A stretch of DNA of 64,000 bases. Source: Rhodanobacter fulvus Jip2. Lineage in GTDB: Bacteria > Pseudomonadota > Gammaproteobacteria > Xanthomonadales > Rhodanobacteraceae. Below, piece by piece: positions 48,143 through 58,052 of the stretch (within the stretch, counting starts at the first letter, position 1; each line of letters opens with the position of its first letter). The notes under the pieces were generated by a model, which was given only the letters and a program-made list of their open reading frames with translations, was not told where the DNA came from and ran no database searches. Location: contig NZ_AJXU01000001.1 of assembly GCF_000264315.1 (NCBI RefSeq), positions 54,558 to 118,557 of the forward strand, in the 5' to 3' direction. The translations under genes and the position numbers were made by a program.

Positions 48143-49063
48143 GTGCCCGTTACGCTGTCTGGCATGGGTCATACCTATCTCGACCAATCGATGGTTCCCA
48201 AGGTCAACGCTTTCATAGCGAATGCACAGGCGCACGGTGTAAGCCTCCATTTCAACAGCGCGTTCAGAACCCCGGAACATCAGGAACGGTTGCACCACGA
48301 TCCCAACGCCATTACACCGGCCACGCACAGTCTTCATTCGGCCGGGTTTGCCGTCGATGTGAATTACTCCACCGTCAGCGAAGCGCAGCGTGAAATCATT
48401 CGAACGGCCGCACACGATGCGGGGTTGAGCTGGGGCGGCAATTTTCATCGGCGCGACCCGCCGCATTTTTATGCGGATCCGCCCATAGACAGAAACACGG
48501 CTATCGCGAATGCCACCCGGCAATATAACGAGCTGACCGGGCGCCATAGGCCGCCTGCGCCTGAGCATCACGATGCGCCAACTCACCAGCACAGCGCGCT
48601 GCAGGCGCCGCCCGAGTATCCGGCACCTGGTACATCAGCGCAGGTAACACCACGTCTGGACGAAGCCTCACATCCGGATCACGCGCTATTTAAGCAAGCG
48701 TACGCTGGTGTCAAAAAAATTGATGCCGAGCAAGGCCGTGCGTCGGATCGGCTCAGTAAAAACCTGGCCGGTGCGTTGGCTGTCGAGGCAAAATCGCGGG
48801 GCTTGAAGCAAATCGACAGTGTTGTTCTGAGCGACGATGGCTCCAAGGCGTTTGCTACTGAGCAACCCATGCTTGGCGTGGTAACGAACGTAGCAAATGT
48901 AGATACGGCTAGAGCGGTCAACACGCCGATCGAGGGAAGCACGCAGCAGATGGCACAGGTTAATCGGACCTTGCAACAGCAAGGCCAGCACGGGGCGCAG
49001 CAAATGGCTCAACAGGGAAACCAGCAGGCGACCGCCGCGCAGAATGTTTCATGCTTGGGGTAA
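48143..49063 (+). CDS. Putative X-T4SS antibacterial effector: M15 peptidase-like domain plus XVIPCD
   Basis: A protein of about 306 aa without a signal peptide. The N-terminal domain (about 1-125) is a D-Ala-D-Ala carboxypeptidase/VanY-like M15 fold: FNSAFRTPEHQERL, zinc motif SLHSAGFAVDVNYS (SxHxxGxAxD) and final zinc His in RRDPPHFYAD. A Pro/His-rich linker follows (about 135-175). The C-terminal part (about 180-275) fits the XVIPCD secretion signal of Xanthomonadales: HPDHALFKQAYAGVKKIDAE, LKQIDSVVLSDDGSKAFA and NVDTARAVNTP. A Gln-rich tail (QQQGQHGAQQMAQQGNQQ) ends it, also typical of X-T4SS effectors. It should be injected into rival bacteria to cut peptidoglycan peptides. Start GTG 48143 (AGGA upstream) preferred over ATG 48164. 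Confidence 0.8.
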   Translation: MPVTLSGMGHTYLDQSMVPKVNAFIANAQAHGVSLHFNSAFRTPEHQERLHHDPNAITPATHSLHSAGFAVDVNYSTVSEAQREIIRTAAHDAGLSWGGNFHRRDPPHFYADPPIDRNTAIANATRQYNELTGRHRPPAPEHHDAPTHQHSALQAPPEYPAPGTSAQVTPRLDEASHPDHALFKQAYAGVKKIDAEQGRASDRLSKNLAGALAVEAKSRGLKQIDSVVLSDDGSKAFATEQPMLGVVTNVANVDTARAVNTPIEGSTQQMAQVNRTLQQQGQHGAQQMAQQGNQQATAAQNVSCLG

Positions 49064-49108
49064 AGCGTGGAGCAGCCAATGACTGACGATATTTTCGGGA
49101 GCAAGACG

Positions 49109-49504
49109 ATGAAACGGATGAACTACGTATTCCTGATGGTGCTTGTTTTCAGCATCGCCTTAACAGCGGCCACCGCTGCCAACGCCAGGCAACCGAAGCC
49201 GACGGGCATGTTTTCGGACATGGCATACAACGACGAAGGAGGCGACCTGCTCGGGACGGAGATTTTTGTCACCTATGCTCGAGACGGCTACTTCGTCGTC
49301 TATCAATCCAGTGAGGGTGAACCAACAACACCAGTGGTGGTGCCCGCGACAATATCCGGTACGTCAATCAAGTTTTCGGTACCGAAATCCATTGATCCTC
49401 GCGGCAACTTTGTCGGAACGATCGGGCTGCAAGAGCTGACCGGATCGTTCTCGGGAAACAAAGAGGTCATCCATCTAAAGCGCAAAGCCAGTTATTGGCA
49501 GTGA
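49109..49504 (+). CDS. Putative cognate immunity protein, exported
   Basis: A 131-aa protein with a signal peptide (MKRMNYVFLMVLVFSIALTA, cleavage near ANA). GGAG sits seven bases before ATG 49109; in-frame starts at 49067 and 49079 would put a charged stretch before the signal. The mature part is a small beta-rich domain (FVTYARDGYFVVYQSSEGE, then FVGTIGLQELTGSFSG). It directly follows the effector gene (45 bases), is exported and has atypical lower GC, as expected for an X-Tfi immunity protein that blocks a murein-targeting toxin in the periplasm. It has no lipobox, whereas many X-Tfis are lipoproteins. Assignment is by context. Confidence 0.65.
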   Translation: MKRMNYVFLMVLVFSIALTAATAANARQPKPTGMFSDMAYNDEGGDLLGTEIFVTYARDGYFVVYQSSEGEPTTPVVVPATISGTSIKFSVPKSIDPRGNFVGTIGLQELTGSFSGNKEVIHLKRKASYWQ

Positions 49505-49567
49505 GAGTAGACACAAGGCGGAGCGGTGAGCTCTCCCGGCGTCGTTGCGCTGGCTTGTGGCTCGACG

Positions 49568-49738
49568 CTAGGGCGCGTCTTTTTCATCCGTCTCCGCTGG
49601 CGGATCATCCATCAACGGCAGCACGGCGGGGCTGTCCAGGTCGTCGAACTGCTGGTGGTTGACGGCCCAGAAGAACAACGCCACGGCCACGCCGATGACG
49701 ATCAGGGTGACGGGGATCAGGATCAGCAGGATGTTCAT
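49568..49738 (-). CDS. ccoS: cbb3-type cytochrome oxidase assembly protein CcoS
   Basis: A 56-aa single-TM protein. The sequence MNILLILIPVTLIVIGVAVA, then LFFWAVNHQQFDDLDSP, has the CcoS hallmark: one TM followed by F-W-A-(V/I)-x-x-x-Q-(F/Y)-D-D-L-(D/E). It is needed for cofactor insertion into CcoN. Its ATG overlaps the stop of ccoI (ATGA), so it is the last gene of the cbb3 operon. Confidence 0.93.
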   Translation of the reverse strand: MNILLILIPVTLIVIGVAVALFFWAVNHQQFDDLDSPAVLPLMDDPPAETDEKDAP

Positions 49739-51963
49739 GCGGAGGTTCCCCGCGCGGGCGTGGGCGTGCCGACCCGCTGCGCGTTGAGCACGACCACCAG
49801 CGAGCTCAAGGTCATGCCGATGCCGGCCAGCCACGGCGGCACCAGTCCGAACGCGGCGAACGGTACCGCGCAGAGATTGTAGGCCAGCGACCAGCGCCTG
49901 CTCTGGGCCACCACGTGGCGCACCTGCCGCGCGATCACGCGGGCGCTGGCCAAACCATTCAGCCGTCCATCCAGCAACAACAGATCGGCGTGCGCCTGGG
50001 CCAGGCCGGTGCCGCTGTCGAGTGCGGCGGAGACGTCGGCGCCGGCCAGGATGGGGGCGTCGTTGGTGCCGTCGCCCACAGCCAGAGTGACATTGCCTCG
50101 CGCCCGCGCGGCCTGCAGCACGGCGAGCTTGTCGGCCGGGGTCTGCCGCGCATGCCAATCGCTGATACCCAATGCGCGGGCCAGCGGGGCCACGCGTTCG
50201 GCCACGTCGCCGCTGGCGATCGCGCAGGCGATGTTGTCGGCACGAAGAAATTCTGCGGTGCTTGCGGCGTCGGGTCGCGCCCGTTCATCCAGATGGAACG
50301 CGGCGATGGCGCCCTGCGCATCGGCCAGCACGAGGATGCCGGCGGCCAGCGTCGAGGCATTTGCCGCGCTGTGTTCCAGCGCAAAATCCGCGCGGCCCAG
50401 ACGCAGGGCGCGGCCATCGAGTTCACCACGGATGCCCGCGCCGGCGACGACCCGCACCGCCGTGGCGTGCGGTGGCGTGCCATGCGCGGCGGCTTCCGCG
50501 GCCAGTGCACGGGCCAGCGGATGCGAGCTTTCGCGCGCCAGTGCGCCCGCCCATTGCAGGACGTGGGCGGGGTCGTCGCCTCGCAGCGGTTCGACCGTCG
50601 CCAGCGACAGTTGCGGGGTGGCCAGCGTGCCGGTCTTGTCGAACAGCGCGAAGTCGACGCGCGCCAGCGGTTCCAGCGCCGCGCTGTCGGTCACCAGCAC
50701 GCCACGCTGCGCCAGCACGCCCAGCGCCCGGGTCAACGTGGCCGGCAAGGTCAGCGCGAAGGCGCAGGGGCAGGCCACCACCAGCACCGCCACCGCGGCC
50801 TCGAACGCGCGCGAAGGATCGACCAGCAGCCAGCCCAGCGCGGTCAGCACCGTCAACAGCAACACGCGGGCCACGAAGCGGCTGGCGTCGCGTTCGCTGG
50901 CCAGCATCGAGGGCGCACGCGCCTGCCGTGCCCGCGCCGCCAGTTCACCCAGCCGCGCGGCGACCGTCTGCGAGCCGCTGGATTCCACCCGCAGTTGCGC
51001 CGGCCCGGTCAGTACCACGCTGCCCGCCACCAGCCGTTCGCCGGCATGCCGGGTTACCGGCCGCGATTCGCCGGAAAGCAGTGCTTCATCGACGCGCACC
51101 GTGATGCCTTCCAGCACGCCGTCGGCAGGCACCGTGCCGCCGTCGCCGACGTGCACCAGATCACCGGGGGCCAGCTCGATCGCGGCCACGGTTTCGAGCT
51201 GGCCGTCGCTGCGGCGGCGTTCGGCCAGCAATGGCGTGGCATCGATCACCGCATCGCCCAGCGCGCCGCTGCGATGGCGTGCGCGCAGTTCCAGATAGCG
51301 TCCGCCCAGCAGCAGGAACACGAACATGCTGACCGAATCGAAATAGATCTCGCCATCGCCGCGCAGCGTGTTGACGGCGCTGGCCACGAACACCAGCGTC
51401 ACCGCCAGCGCCACCGGCAGGTTGATCCCCAGCCGCCGCTGGCGCAGCTCGTCCCGCGCACCGGCAAAGAACGGTTGCGCCGAATAGAACACCACCGGAA
51501 TCGTGGACAGCAGGCTCAGCCAGCGGAACAGCCCGCGCGTGGTGAAATCCACGAAATCGACCGCGCCGATGTACATCACGAACGCGTAGGTCATCACCTG
51601 CATCGCGAACATGCCGCCGACCAGCAGGCGTTTCAGCGCCGCATGCATTTCGGTGGCGCGGGCATCGTCGATGCTGTCGTGACGCAGCGGCTGCGCGGTG
51701 CAATCTGCGTTGGCGAAGACGGCGAGCAGGCGTGGCAACGGTGTGCGCCGGGCATCCCACACCACCCGCACGCGTCCGGCCGGGGCATCGATCGCCACGC
51801 GTTGCACGCCAGGCAAGGCACGGATCAATTGCTCCAGGGTCAGGATCTGGCGGGCATCACGCAGACCGTCGACGCGCAGGGCGATTTCGCTGCGGCCATC
51901 GCGGCGCGGCCGCATGACCTGCGCGGCGAGCTGCGGATGCGCCCAGGCCGCGTGCGCGTTCAT
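49735..51963 (-). CDS. ccoI: Copper-exporting P1B-type ATPase CcoI
   Basis: A 742-aa P-type ATPase delivering copper for the cbb3 oxidase CuB site. Features: eight TM helices, actuator SGESRPVTRHAG, the ion-binding CPC in VACPCAFALTLPATL, phosphorylation DKTGTLATPQ, the P1B HP motif in ESSHPLARAL and hinge VAVGDGTNDAPIL. The N-terminal region (about 20-95) looks like a metal-binding fold (LTLEQLIRALPGVQRVAIDA) but I see no CxxC pair there, nor the usual Cys-rich N-terminus. Start ATG 51963 overlaps the ccoH stop (ATGA), and its own stop overlaps ccoS. Confidence 0.94.
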   Translation of the reverse strand: MNAHAAWAHPQLAAQVMRPRRDGRSEIALRVDGLRDARQILTLEQLIRALPGVQRVAIDAPAGRVRVVWDARRTPLPRLLAVFANADCTAQPLRHDSIDDARATEMHAALKRLLVGGMFAMQVMTYAFVMYIGAVDFVDFTTRGLFRWLSLLSTIPVVFYSAQPFFAGARDELRQRRLGINLPVALAVTLVFVASAVNTLRGDGEIYFDSVSMFVFLLLGGRYLELRARHRSGALGDAVIDATPLLAERRRSDGQLETVAAIELAPGDLVHVGDGGTVPADGVLEGITVRVDEALLSGESRPVTRHAGERLVAGSVVLTGPAQLRVESSGSQTVAARLGELAARARQARAPSMLASERDASRFVARVLLLTVLTALGWLLVDPSRAFEAAVAVLVVACPCAFALTLPATLTRALGVLAQRGVLVTDSAALEPLARVDFALFDKTGTLATPQLSLATVEPLRGDDPAHVLQWAGALARESSHPLARALAAEAAAHGTPPHATAVRVVAGAGIRGELDGRALRLGRADFALEHSAANASTLAAGILVLADAQGAIAAFHLDERARPDAASTAEFLRADNIACAIASGDVAERVAPLARALGISDWHARQTPADKLAVLQAARARGNVTLAVGDGTNDAPILAGADVSAALDSGTGLAQAHADLLLLDGRLNGLASARVIARQVRHVVAQSRRWSLAYNLCAVPFAAFGLVPPWLAGIGMTLSSLVVVLNAQRVGTPTPARGTSA

Positions 51964-52190
51964 TGCGGTTTGGCGGGCGGCGGGCCGTGGCTGCTGTGCG
52001 CAGTGGACGGCACGCCGAACAAACCGCTGCCGGCGTGTTCCACCGGCGTATCGGGATGGTGCGCGGCCACCACGATGATCCATACGCAACCGGCCAGCGA
52101 AGCCACGAACAGCGTCACGCCCAGCCACACCACGGGCTGGCGATACCACGCTGTCCTGGCTGGCGCCCGCACGGGGTCAGCGCTTGGCAT
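51960..52190 (-). CDS. ccoH: Short FixH/CcoH-like cbb3 oxidase accessory protein
   Basis: A 76-aa protein with one TM helix (about 17-41, WLGVTLFVASLAGCVWIIVV) and a short polar tail. It occupies the ccoH position between ccoP and ccoI and begins like FixH proteins (WYRQPVVWLGV), but most CcoH are 140-170 aa with a periplasmic beta domain, absent here. ATG 52190 overlaps the end of ccoP by 14 bases. A reduced CcoH or a lineage-specific substitute; position supports a role in oxidase assembly. Confidence 0.72.
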   Translation of the reverse strand: MPSADPVRAPARTAWYRQPVVWLGVTLFVASLAGCVWIIVVAAHHPDTPVEHAGSGLFGVPSTAHSSHGPPPAKPQ

Positions 52191-53103
52191 GGCCTTGCCC
52201 CGCGGCGGCATCGCCCTGGTGCGACAGGTGGTAGACGTAGGCGGCGAGCACGCGGATCTGGTCGTTGGTCAGACGCTTGTTCCATGGCGGCATGGCGCCC
52301 TGGCGACCACCACCGATGGAGTGCTCGATGTCCTCCAGCTTGCCGCCATGGAGCCACACGTGGTCGGTAAGGTTGGGCGCGCCCAGTGCGGGGTTGCCCT
52401 TGCCTTCGGCGCCGTGGCAGGCGGCACAGGTGGTGAACAGCGGCTTGCCGGCGGCGGCCTTGGCCGCGTCGTGCGGCGAGTCGGACAGGCTCAATACGTA
52501 TTGGGCCAGATTCTTGACGTTGTCCTCGCCCAGGCTGGCCCACGGTGGCATCAGGCCGCTGCGGCCATCGTGAATGCTGGCAAGGATGTCCGCGCCGGTA
52601 CCACCGTACAACCAGTCGTCGTCGATCAGGTTGGGTGCGCCCACTTTGACATTGCCGTAGCCGCCGCGGCCGTGGCAGGCGGCGCAGTTGTCCACGAACA
52701 GTCGGCCGCCCATCTGCAGCGCGGCGGGGTCGTTGGCCAGTTGCTCGATGGGGTATTGCCGGAACCGCTCCAGCAACTCGTCCATTTTCGCGTTGTTGAT
52801 GGCTTCGTCGCGGGCCAGTTCGCCGTGCGAGGTCCAGCCCAGGATGCCCTTGTGGCTGCCGAAACCGGGGTAGAGCACCAGATAGGTGAAACCGGCCAGG
52901 AACATCGCGCCGGAAAACAGCAGCCACCACAACGGCAGGTTGCGCACGCCTTCGCGTACGGTGCCGTGCGCCCAGACGTGGCCGCTGGTCTGGTCGGGCA
53001 GGGTGGGGATTTTCGCCCGCGGCGCCCACAGGAACAGGAAGAACGTGATGCCCAGGTTCAGCACCACCAGGAACATTACCCACAGCGACAGTCCAGTGGT
53101 CAC
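52177..53103 (-). CDS. ccoP: cbb3-type cytochrome c oxidase subunit III (dihaem)
   Basis: A 308-aa subunit with two N-terminal TM helices (about 5-27 and 55-80, LWWLLFSGAMFLAGFTYLVL) and two cytochrome c domains, each with a CAACH haem site (about 139-143 and 222-226) and a distal Met in GLMPPW and GAMPPW. It passes electrons from cytochrome c to CcoO/CcoN. Start GTG 53103 overlaps the ccoQ stop (GTGA). Confidence 0.96.
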   Translation of the reverse strand: MTTGLSLWVMFLVVLNLGITFFLFLWAPRAKIPTLPDQTSGHVWAHGTVREGVRNLPLWWLLFSGAMFLAGFTYLVLYPGFGSHKGILGWTSHGELARDEAINNAKMDELLERFRQYPIEQLANDPAALQMGGRLFVDNCAACHGRGGYGNVKVGAPNLIDDDWLYGGTGADILASIHDGRSGLMPPWASLGEDNVKNLAQYVLSLSDSPHDAAKAAAGKPLFTTCAACHGAEGKGNPALGAPNLTDHVWLHGGKLEDIEHSIGGGRQGAMPPWNKRLTNDQIRVLAAYVYHLSHQGDAAAGQGHAKR

Positions 53104-53321
53104 GGCTTATCGCTCCCCTCGTTGTCGGCGACGTCCTTGCTGGCAATCTCGGCCGGGTCGGGCAGCGGGCCCTCGGGCTTGTCTTCCATCGGAATCTCCG
53201 ACATCCGCTTGAACGTCGAACGATGGCGCTTGCGCCATGCCCAGACCCAGATGCCGATGAAGATCAGCATCAGCACCACGGTTACCACGCCGGTGATATG
53301 GCCCCAGATCGGATTCATCAT
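53100..53321 (-). CDS. ccoQ: cbb3-type cytochrome oxidase subunit CcoQ
   Basis: A 73-aa protein with a single TM helix (about 6-30, [20 protein letters not shown]) followed by [10 protein letters not shown], the CcoQ/FixQ pattern, and an acidic Pro-rich tail. It stabilises the oxidase complex. ATG 53321 overlaps the ccoO stop (ATGA); the second Met at 53318 is an alternative. Confidence 0.92.
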   Translation of the reverse strand: MMNPIWGHITGVVTVVLMLIFIGIWVWAWRKRHRSTFKRMSEIPMEDKPEGPLPDPAEIASKDVADNEGSDKP

Positions 53322-53971
53322 GGCTTGTCTCCATGCCCGACCGGCACCGGCACGGTGGCGACCGGCTCGTTCTTGATGCCCAACCCCTGCAGGTAGGCGA
53401 TCAGCGCATCCATCTCGGTTTTGCCCGCCAGCGACTCGTTGGCCTGCGCGATGTCATCGTCGCTGTACGGGTCGCCCAACCGGCGCAGCGTGCGCATGCG
53501 CGCCTGCACGTCGGCGATGTCCAGCTTGTTGTCGTTCAGCCACGGATAGGCGGGCATGTTGGACTCCGGCTCCACCTGGCGCGGGTCTTCCAGATGCAAA
53601 CGCTGCCAGTGGTCGGAATACTTGCCGCCCACGCGCGCCAGGTCCGGCCCGGTGCGCTTGGAGCCCCACTGGAACGGCCGGTCGTAGACCGATTCCTCAG
53701 CGGTGGAGAAATGACCGTAGCGCTGCGTTTCCGCCCGCAGCGCGCGGATCATCTGCGAGTGGCAGAGATAGCAGCCTTCGCGCACATACACATCGCGGCC
53801 GGCCAGGCGCAGCGCATCGTACGGTTTCACGCCCGGCGGCGCCTTCACCGAATGGGCCTGCACGAACAAAGGGGTAATCTCGGCTAGGCCGCCGATGGAC
53901 ACCATGATCGCGATGAGGACGCCGAGCAGGCCGGCGTGCTTCTCGATCACTTCGAAATGTTTGTAGGCCAT
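53318..53971 (-). CDS. ccoO: cbb3-type cytochrome c oxidase subunit II (monohaem)
   Basis: A 217-aa subunit with an N-terminal TM helix (about 12-35) and one cytochrome c domain: haem site [12 protein letters not shown] (about 66-77), then [20 protein letters not shown] and axial Met in [10 protein letters not shown]. All are CcoO signatures. It overlaps ccoQ by four bases and is 114 bases downstream of ccoN. Confidence 0.97.
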   Translation of the reverse strand: MAYKHFEVIEKHAGLLGVLIAIMVSIGGLAEITPLFVQAHSVKAPPGVKPYDALRLAGRDVYVREGCYLCHSQMIRALRAETQRYGHFSTAEESVYDRPFQWGSKRTGPDLARVGGKYSDHWQRLHLEDPRQVEPESNMPAYPWLNDNKLDIADVQARMRTLRRLGDPYSDDDIAQANESLAGKTEMDALIAYLQGLGIKNEPVATVPVPVGHGDKP

Positions 53972-54085
53972 GATGTGAGCTCTACCTGAAAAGTGCGGTC
54001 ATGAACGGCCGCTTCTGGAGTTGCAGGCCCGAATGGCGGCCACCAGCCATGGAACCGATCGGAGCGGCGCGCAGGGACGGGCGCA

Positions 54086-55555
54086 TCAGCTGACCACCGC
54101 GGGCAGTGGTTCCGGCACCTGGTGCGGGTACGGCTCCGGAATCGGCACCGGGATCGGCTTGATCAGGTGCGCGCGCGCGTCGGCCGCGGTATGCCACAGG
54201 TTCCACGCCATGATCACCATGCCGCTGAGCACGAACACGCCACCCAGCCAGCGGATCCAGTACATCGGCTTGACCGCGATCAGGCTGTCGATGAACGCGT
54301 ACGCCAGCGAGCCGTCGGGCAGCGTCTTGCGCCACATCAGGCCTTCGGTGACACCGGCCGTCCACATCGACCCCACGTACAGCAGCAGGCCCATGGTGTG
54401 GATCCAGAAATGCCACTCCATGCCCTTGCGCGAATACATCTTCTCTTGCCCCAGCGCGCGTGGCGCCATCGCGTACAGCGAGCCGATGGTGATCATCGCC
54501 ACCCAGCCCAGCGAACCGGAATGCACGTGGGCGATGGTCCAGTCGGTGTAGTGCGACAGCGAGTTGACCGTCTTGATCGCCATCATCGAGCCTTCGAAGG
54601 TCGAGGCGGCGTAGAACACCAGCGACAGCACCATGAACTTGGCCGCCGGATCCATCTTCAGCTTGTGCCACGAGCCGTTGAAGGTGAGCAGGCCGTTGGC
54701 CGCCGAACCCAGGCTGGGCATCAGCAGCACCAGCGAGAACGCCATGCCGACGGACTGCACCCAGTCGGGCAGGGCGGTGTACATCAGGTGGTGCGCGCCG
54801 GCCCACATGTAGACCGAGATCAGCGCCCAGAAATTGACGATCGAGAAACGGTAGCTCCACAGCGGCTGTTGCGCCTGCCGCGGCACGAAGTAATACATCA
54901 TGCCGAGGAAGCCGGCAGTGAGGAAAAACGCCACCGCGTTGTGGCCGTACCACCACTGCACCATCGCATCGACCACGCCGGCGTAGATCGGGTAGGACTT
55001 GAACAGCGAGGCCGGCAAGGCGAGGTTATTGACGATGTGCAGCAGGCCCACCGCGATGATGAACGCGCCGTAGTACCAGTTCGCCACGTAGATGTGCTTG
55101 ATCCGTCGCCGCGCCAGGCTGGCGAAAAACACCACGCCGAAGCTGACCCAGACGATCGCGATCAGGATGTCGATGAACCACTCCGGCTCGGCGTATTCCT
55201 TGCTCTGGGTGATGCCCAGCGGCATCGTGATCATCGCCAGCACGCACACCAGTTGCCAGCCCCAGAAGGTGAAGCCGGCCAGCTTGCCCAACGCCAACCG
55301 CGCATGCCCGGTGCGCTGCACCACGTAGTAGCAGGTGCCCATCAGCGCCGAGCCGCCGAAGGCGAAGATCACGCCGAAGGTGTGGTCGGGTCGAATGCGG
55401 CTGAAAGTCAGCCAGGCGGTGTCGAAGTTCAGCGCGGGCCAGGCCAGCTCGGCGGCGGCGTACACGCCCACCGACATGCCGATGATGCCCCACACGGCCG
55501 CAGCCAGCAGAAACTGGCGCACCACTTTGTCGTTGTAATACTCGGTGTTCGGCAT
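54086..55555 (-). CDS. ccoN: cbb3-type cytochrome c oxidase subunit I
   Basis: A 489-aa catalytic subunit with about 12 TM helices. Haem and CuB ligands are in [46 protein letters not shown] and [13 protein letters not shown]; the Tyr of YGHNAVAFF is beside the CuB His. It reduces oxygen to water with high affinity and pumps protons, allowing growth at low oxygen. A Pro-rich tail ([16 protein letters not shown]) ends the protein. First gene of ccoNOQPHIS, preceded by an Anr/FNR-like site; ccoG is not in the cluster. Start ATG 55555. Confidence 0.98.
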   Translation of the reverse strand: MPNTEYYNDKVVRQFLLAAAVWGIIGMSVGVYAAAELAWPALNFDTAWLTFSRIRPDHTFGVIFAFGGSALMGTCYYVVQRTGHARLALGKLAGFTFWGWQLVCVLAMITMPLGITQSKEYAEPEWFIDILIAIVWVSFGVVFFASLARRRIKHIYVANWYYGAFIIAVGLLHIVNNLALPASLFKSYPIYAGVVDAMVQWWYGHNAVAFFLTAGFLGMMYYFVPRQAQQPLWSYRFSIVNFWALISVYMWAGAHHLMYTALPDWVQSVGMAFSLVLLMPSLGSAANGLLTFNGSWHKLKMDPAAKFMVLSLVFYAASTFEGSMMAIKTVNSLSHYTDWTIAHVHSGSLGWVAMITIGSLYAMAPRALGQEKMYSRKGMEWHFWIHTMGLLLYVGSMWTAGVTEGLMWRKTLPDGSLAYAFIDSLIAVKPMYWIRWLGGVFVLSGMVIMAWNLWHTAADARAHLIKPIPVPIPEPYPHQVPEPLPAVVS

Positions 55556-55608
55556 GTGGTTCCTCGACGGTTAGCCGCACTATTTTGCGTAAAGCGTGAC
55601 GCCGTGCC

Positions 55609-55622
55609 ATGACGCCAATCAA
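55609..55622 (-). promoter_or_regulatory. Anr/FNR-like box upstream of ccoN
   Basis: On the reverse strand the sequence is TTGAT-TGGC-GTCAT, against the FNR/Anr consensus TTGAT-N4-ATCAA: the first half-site is perfect and the second matches three of five. Its centre (55615.5) would put a class II start site near 55574, and CAAAAT (55582-55587) lies at the matching -10 position. The ccoN ATG is 53 bases downstream. cbb3 operons are commonly FNR/Anr-activated. No other strong box was seen in the 295-base gap to ispG. Confidence 0.5.
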
Positions 55623-55850
55623 GCGGCTGCGACAATGCGCCCTGCCGCGGACGGTAGCAGCATGCAGCCCCGTCTGCCGTGCACGGCATTCCCGCTCGCG
55701 ACATGCCCGACAGAAAGGCGGGCGCGGCGGGGTTTCGTCGATGGAGCCGGCGGCGCGCCCGTTTTCCGGATGCGGCCAGCTTGCGTTGATTTGTCGCAGT
55801 GGCACAGCCCCGATCGGGTATCCTTGTCGGCATTTCTTTCGGTCGAAAAC

Positions 55851-57110
<1,260 letters not shown>

Positions 57111-57140
57111 TGGATGCGTCACAATGCGCGGGTGCGGTAT

Positions 57141-57172
57141 TCATCACACTAGGTCGACGACTCGTGTGATGA
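57141..57172. promoter_or_regulatory. Inverted repeat between ispG and the HD-GYP gene
   Basis: TCATCACAC (57141-57149) and GTGTGATGA (57164-57172) form perfect 9-base arms with a 14-base centre containing GTCGAC. No T-run follows, so it is either a factor-dependent terminator stem for ispG or an operator for the gene starting 38 bases later. Confidence 0.4.
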
Positions 57173-57209
57173 CCCCTGGCGCGAGACCTCCTCCAATGGA
57201 TGCCTACCC

Positions 57210-58052
57210 GTGACGAAACGCCCGCAACTGCGCACCGTCGTTCTCTACGTGACAGTGTCCGCATTGTGGATATGGTTTTCCGATCACGCCTTGAATGCCC
57301 TGGTCGAGGGTCGCGCCGAGCTGGCGTTCCTGCAGAGCATCAAGGGCTGGTTTTTCGTGTTGGGCACCGGTGCCTTGCTCTACTGGGTACTCGGCCGCGA
57401 CATGCACCATCTGCGGGAAGCCAACCAACGGCTGCTGGAAGGACAGGAGCAGGCATTGCGCGTGCTGGTGTCGGCGATCGACATCCGGCACAAGGAAACC
57501 GGCGACCATTCCGACCGCGTCATGCGCATGGCCACCGGGCTGGCGCGCGTGGCCGGGGTACGCGGCGACGCGCTGCGCAACCTCTCGTTCGGTGCGCTGC
57601 TGCATGACATCGGCAAGCTGGCCGTGCCCGACGCCATCCTGGTCAAACCGGGCAAGCTCGACGAGGGTGAGATCGCCGTCATGCGCCAGCACGCGCGGTT
57701 CGGTGGCGACATGCTGCAGCGGGTGGATTTCCTGCGCCGTGCCAGCGACATTCCCTACAGTCACCACGAGCGTTGGGACGGCACCGGCTATCCGGCTGGC
57801 CTGCGCGGCGAAGCCATCCCGCTGGCGGCGCGAATCTTCAGCGTCGTCGACATCTGGGATGCGCTGATTTCCCCCCGCGTCTACAAGCCCGCCTGGCCCG
57901 AAGCCGACGTCCTCGATTACCTGCGCAAGGTGGCCGGCAGCCAGCTCGATCCACGCCTGGTCGCGCTGTTCATCGAGCACTACGACGAACTCAAGGCACT
58001 GGGTGAACCACCCGACAGGGTCAACCCGCCGCGGCGTGCCGCGCACGCGTAG
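57210..58052 (+). CDS. Membrane-anchored HD-GYP domain protein, probable c-di-GMP phosphodiesterase
   Basis: A 280-aa protein. Two TM helices (about 8-28 and 42-60) form a small N-terminal anchor; the HD-GYP domain follows (about 85-265) with RHKETGDHSDRVMRMATGLA, HD in LLHDIGKLAVPDAIL (about 133) and HHERWDGTGYPAGLRGEAIP (HHE and GYP, about 186-205), plus FSVVDIWDALI. The metal and GYP residues needed for c-di-GMP hydrolysis are present. No REC or PAS domain, so the signal must come through the membrane part. Start GTG 57210. The TAG stop is formed by the GTAG head of a REP element. Confidence 0.92.
   Translation: MTKRPQLRTVVLYVTVSALWIWFSDHALNALVEGRAELAFLQSIKGWFFVLGTGALLYWVLGRDMHHLREANQRLLEGQEQALRVLVSAIDIRHKETGDHSDRVMRMATGLARVAGVRGDALRNLSFGALLHDIGKLAVPDAILVKPGKLDEGEIAVMRQHARFGGDMLQRVDFLRRASDIPYSHHERWDGTGYPAGLRGEAIPLAARIFSVVDIWDALISPRVYKPAWPEADVLDYLRKVAGSQLDPRLVALFIEHYDELKALGEPPDRVNPPRRAAHA

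Noticed and set aside
49915..53376. Open frame of 1153 codons on the plus strand
   Set aside because: It is the antisense shadow of ccoI-ccoH-ccoP-ccoQ; high GC keeps the opposite frame open and the translation is Arg/Gln/His-rich without domains.
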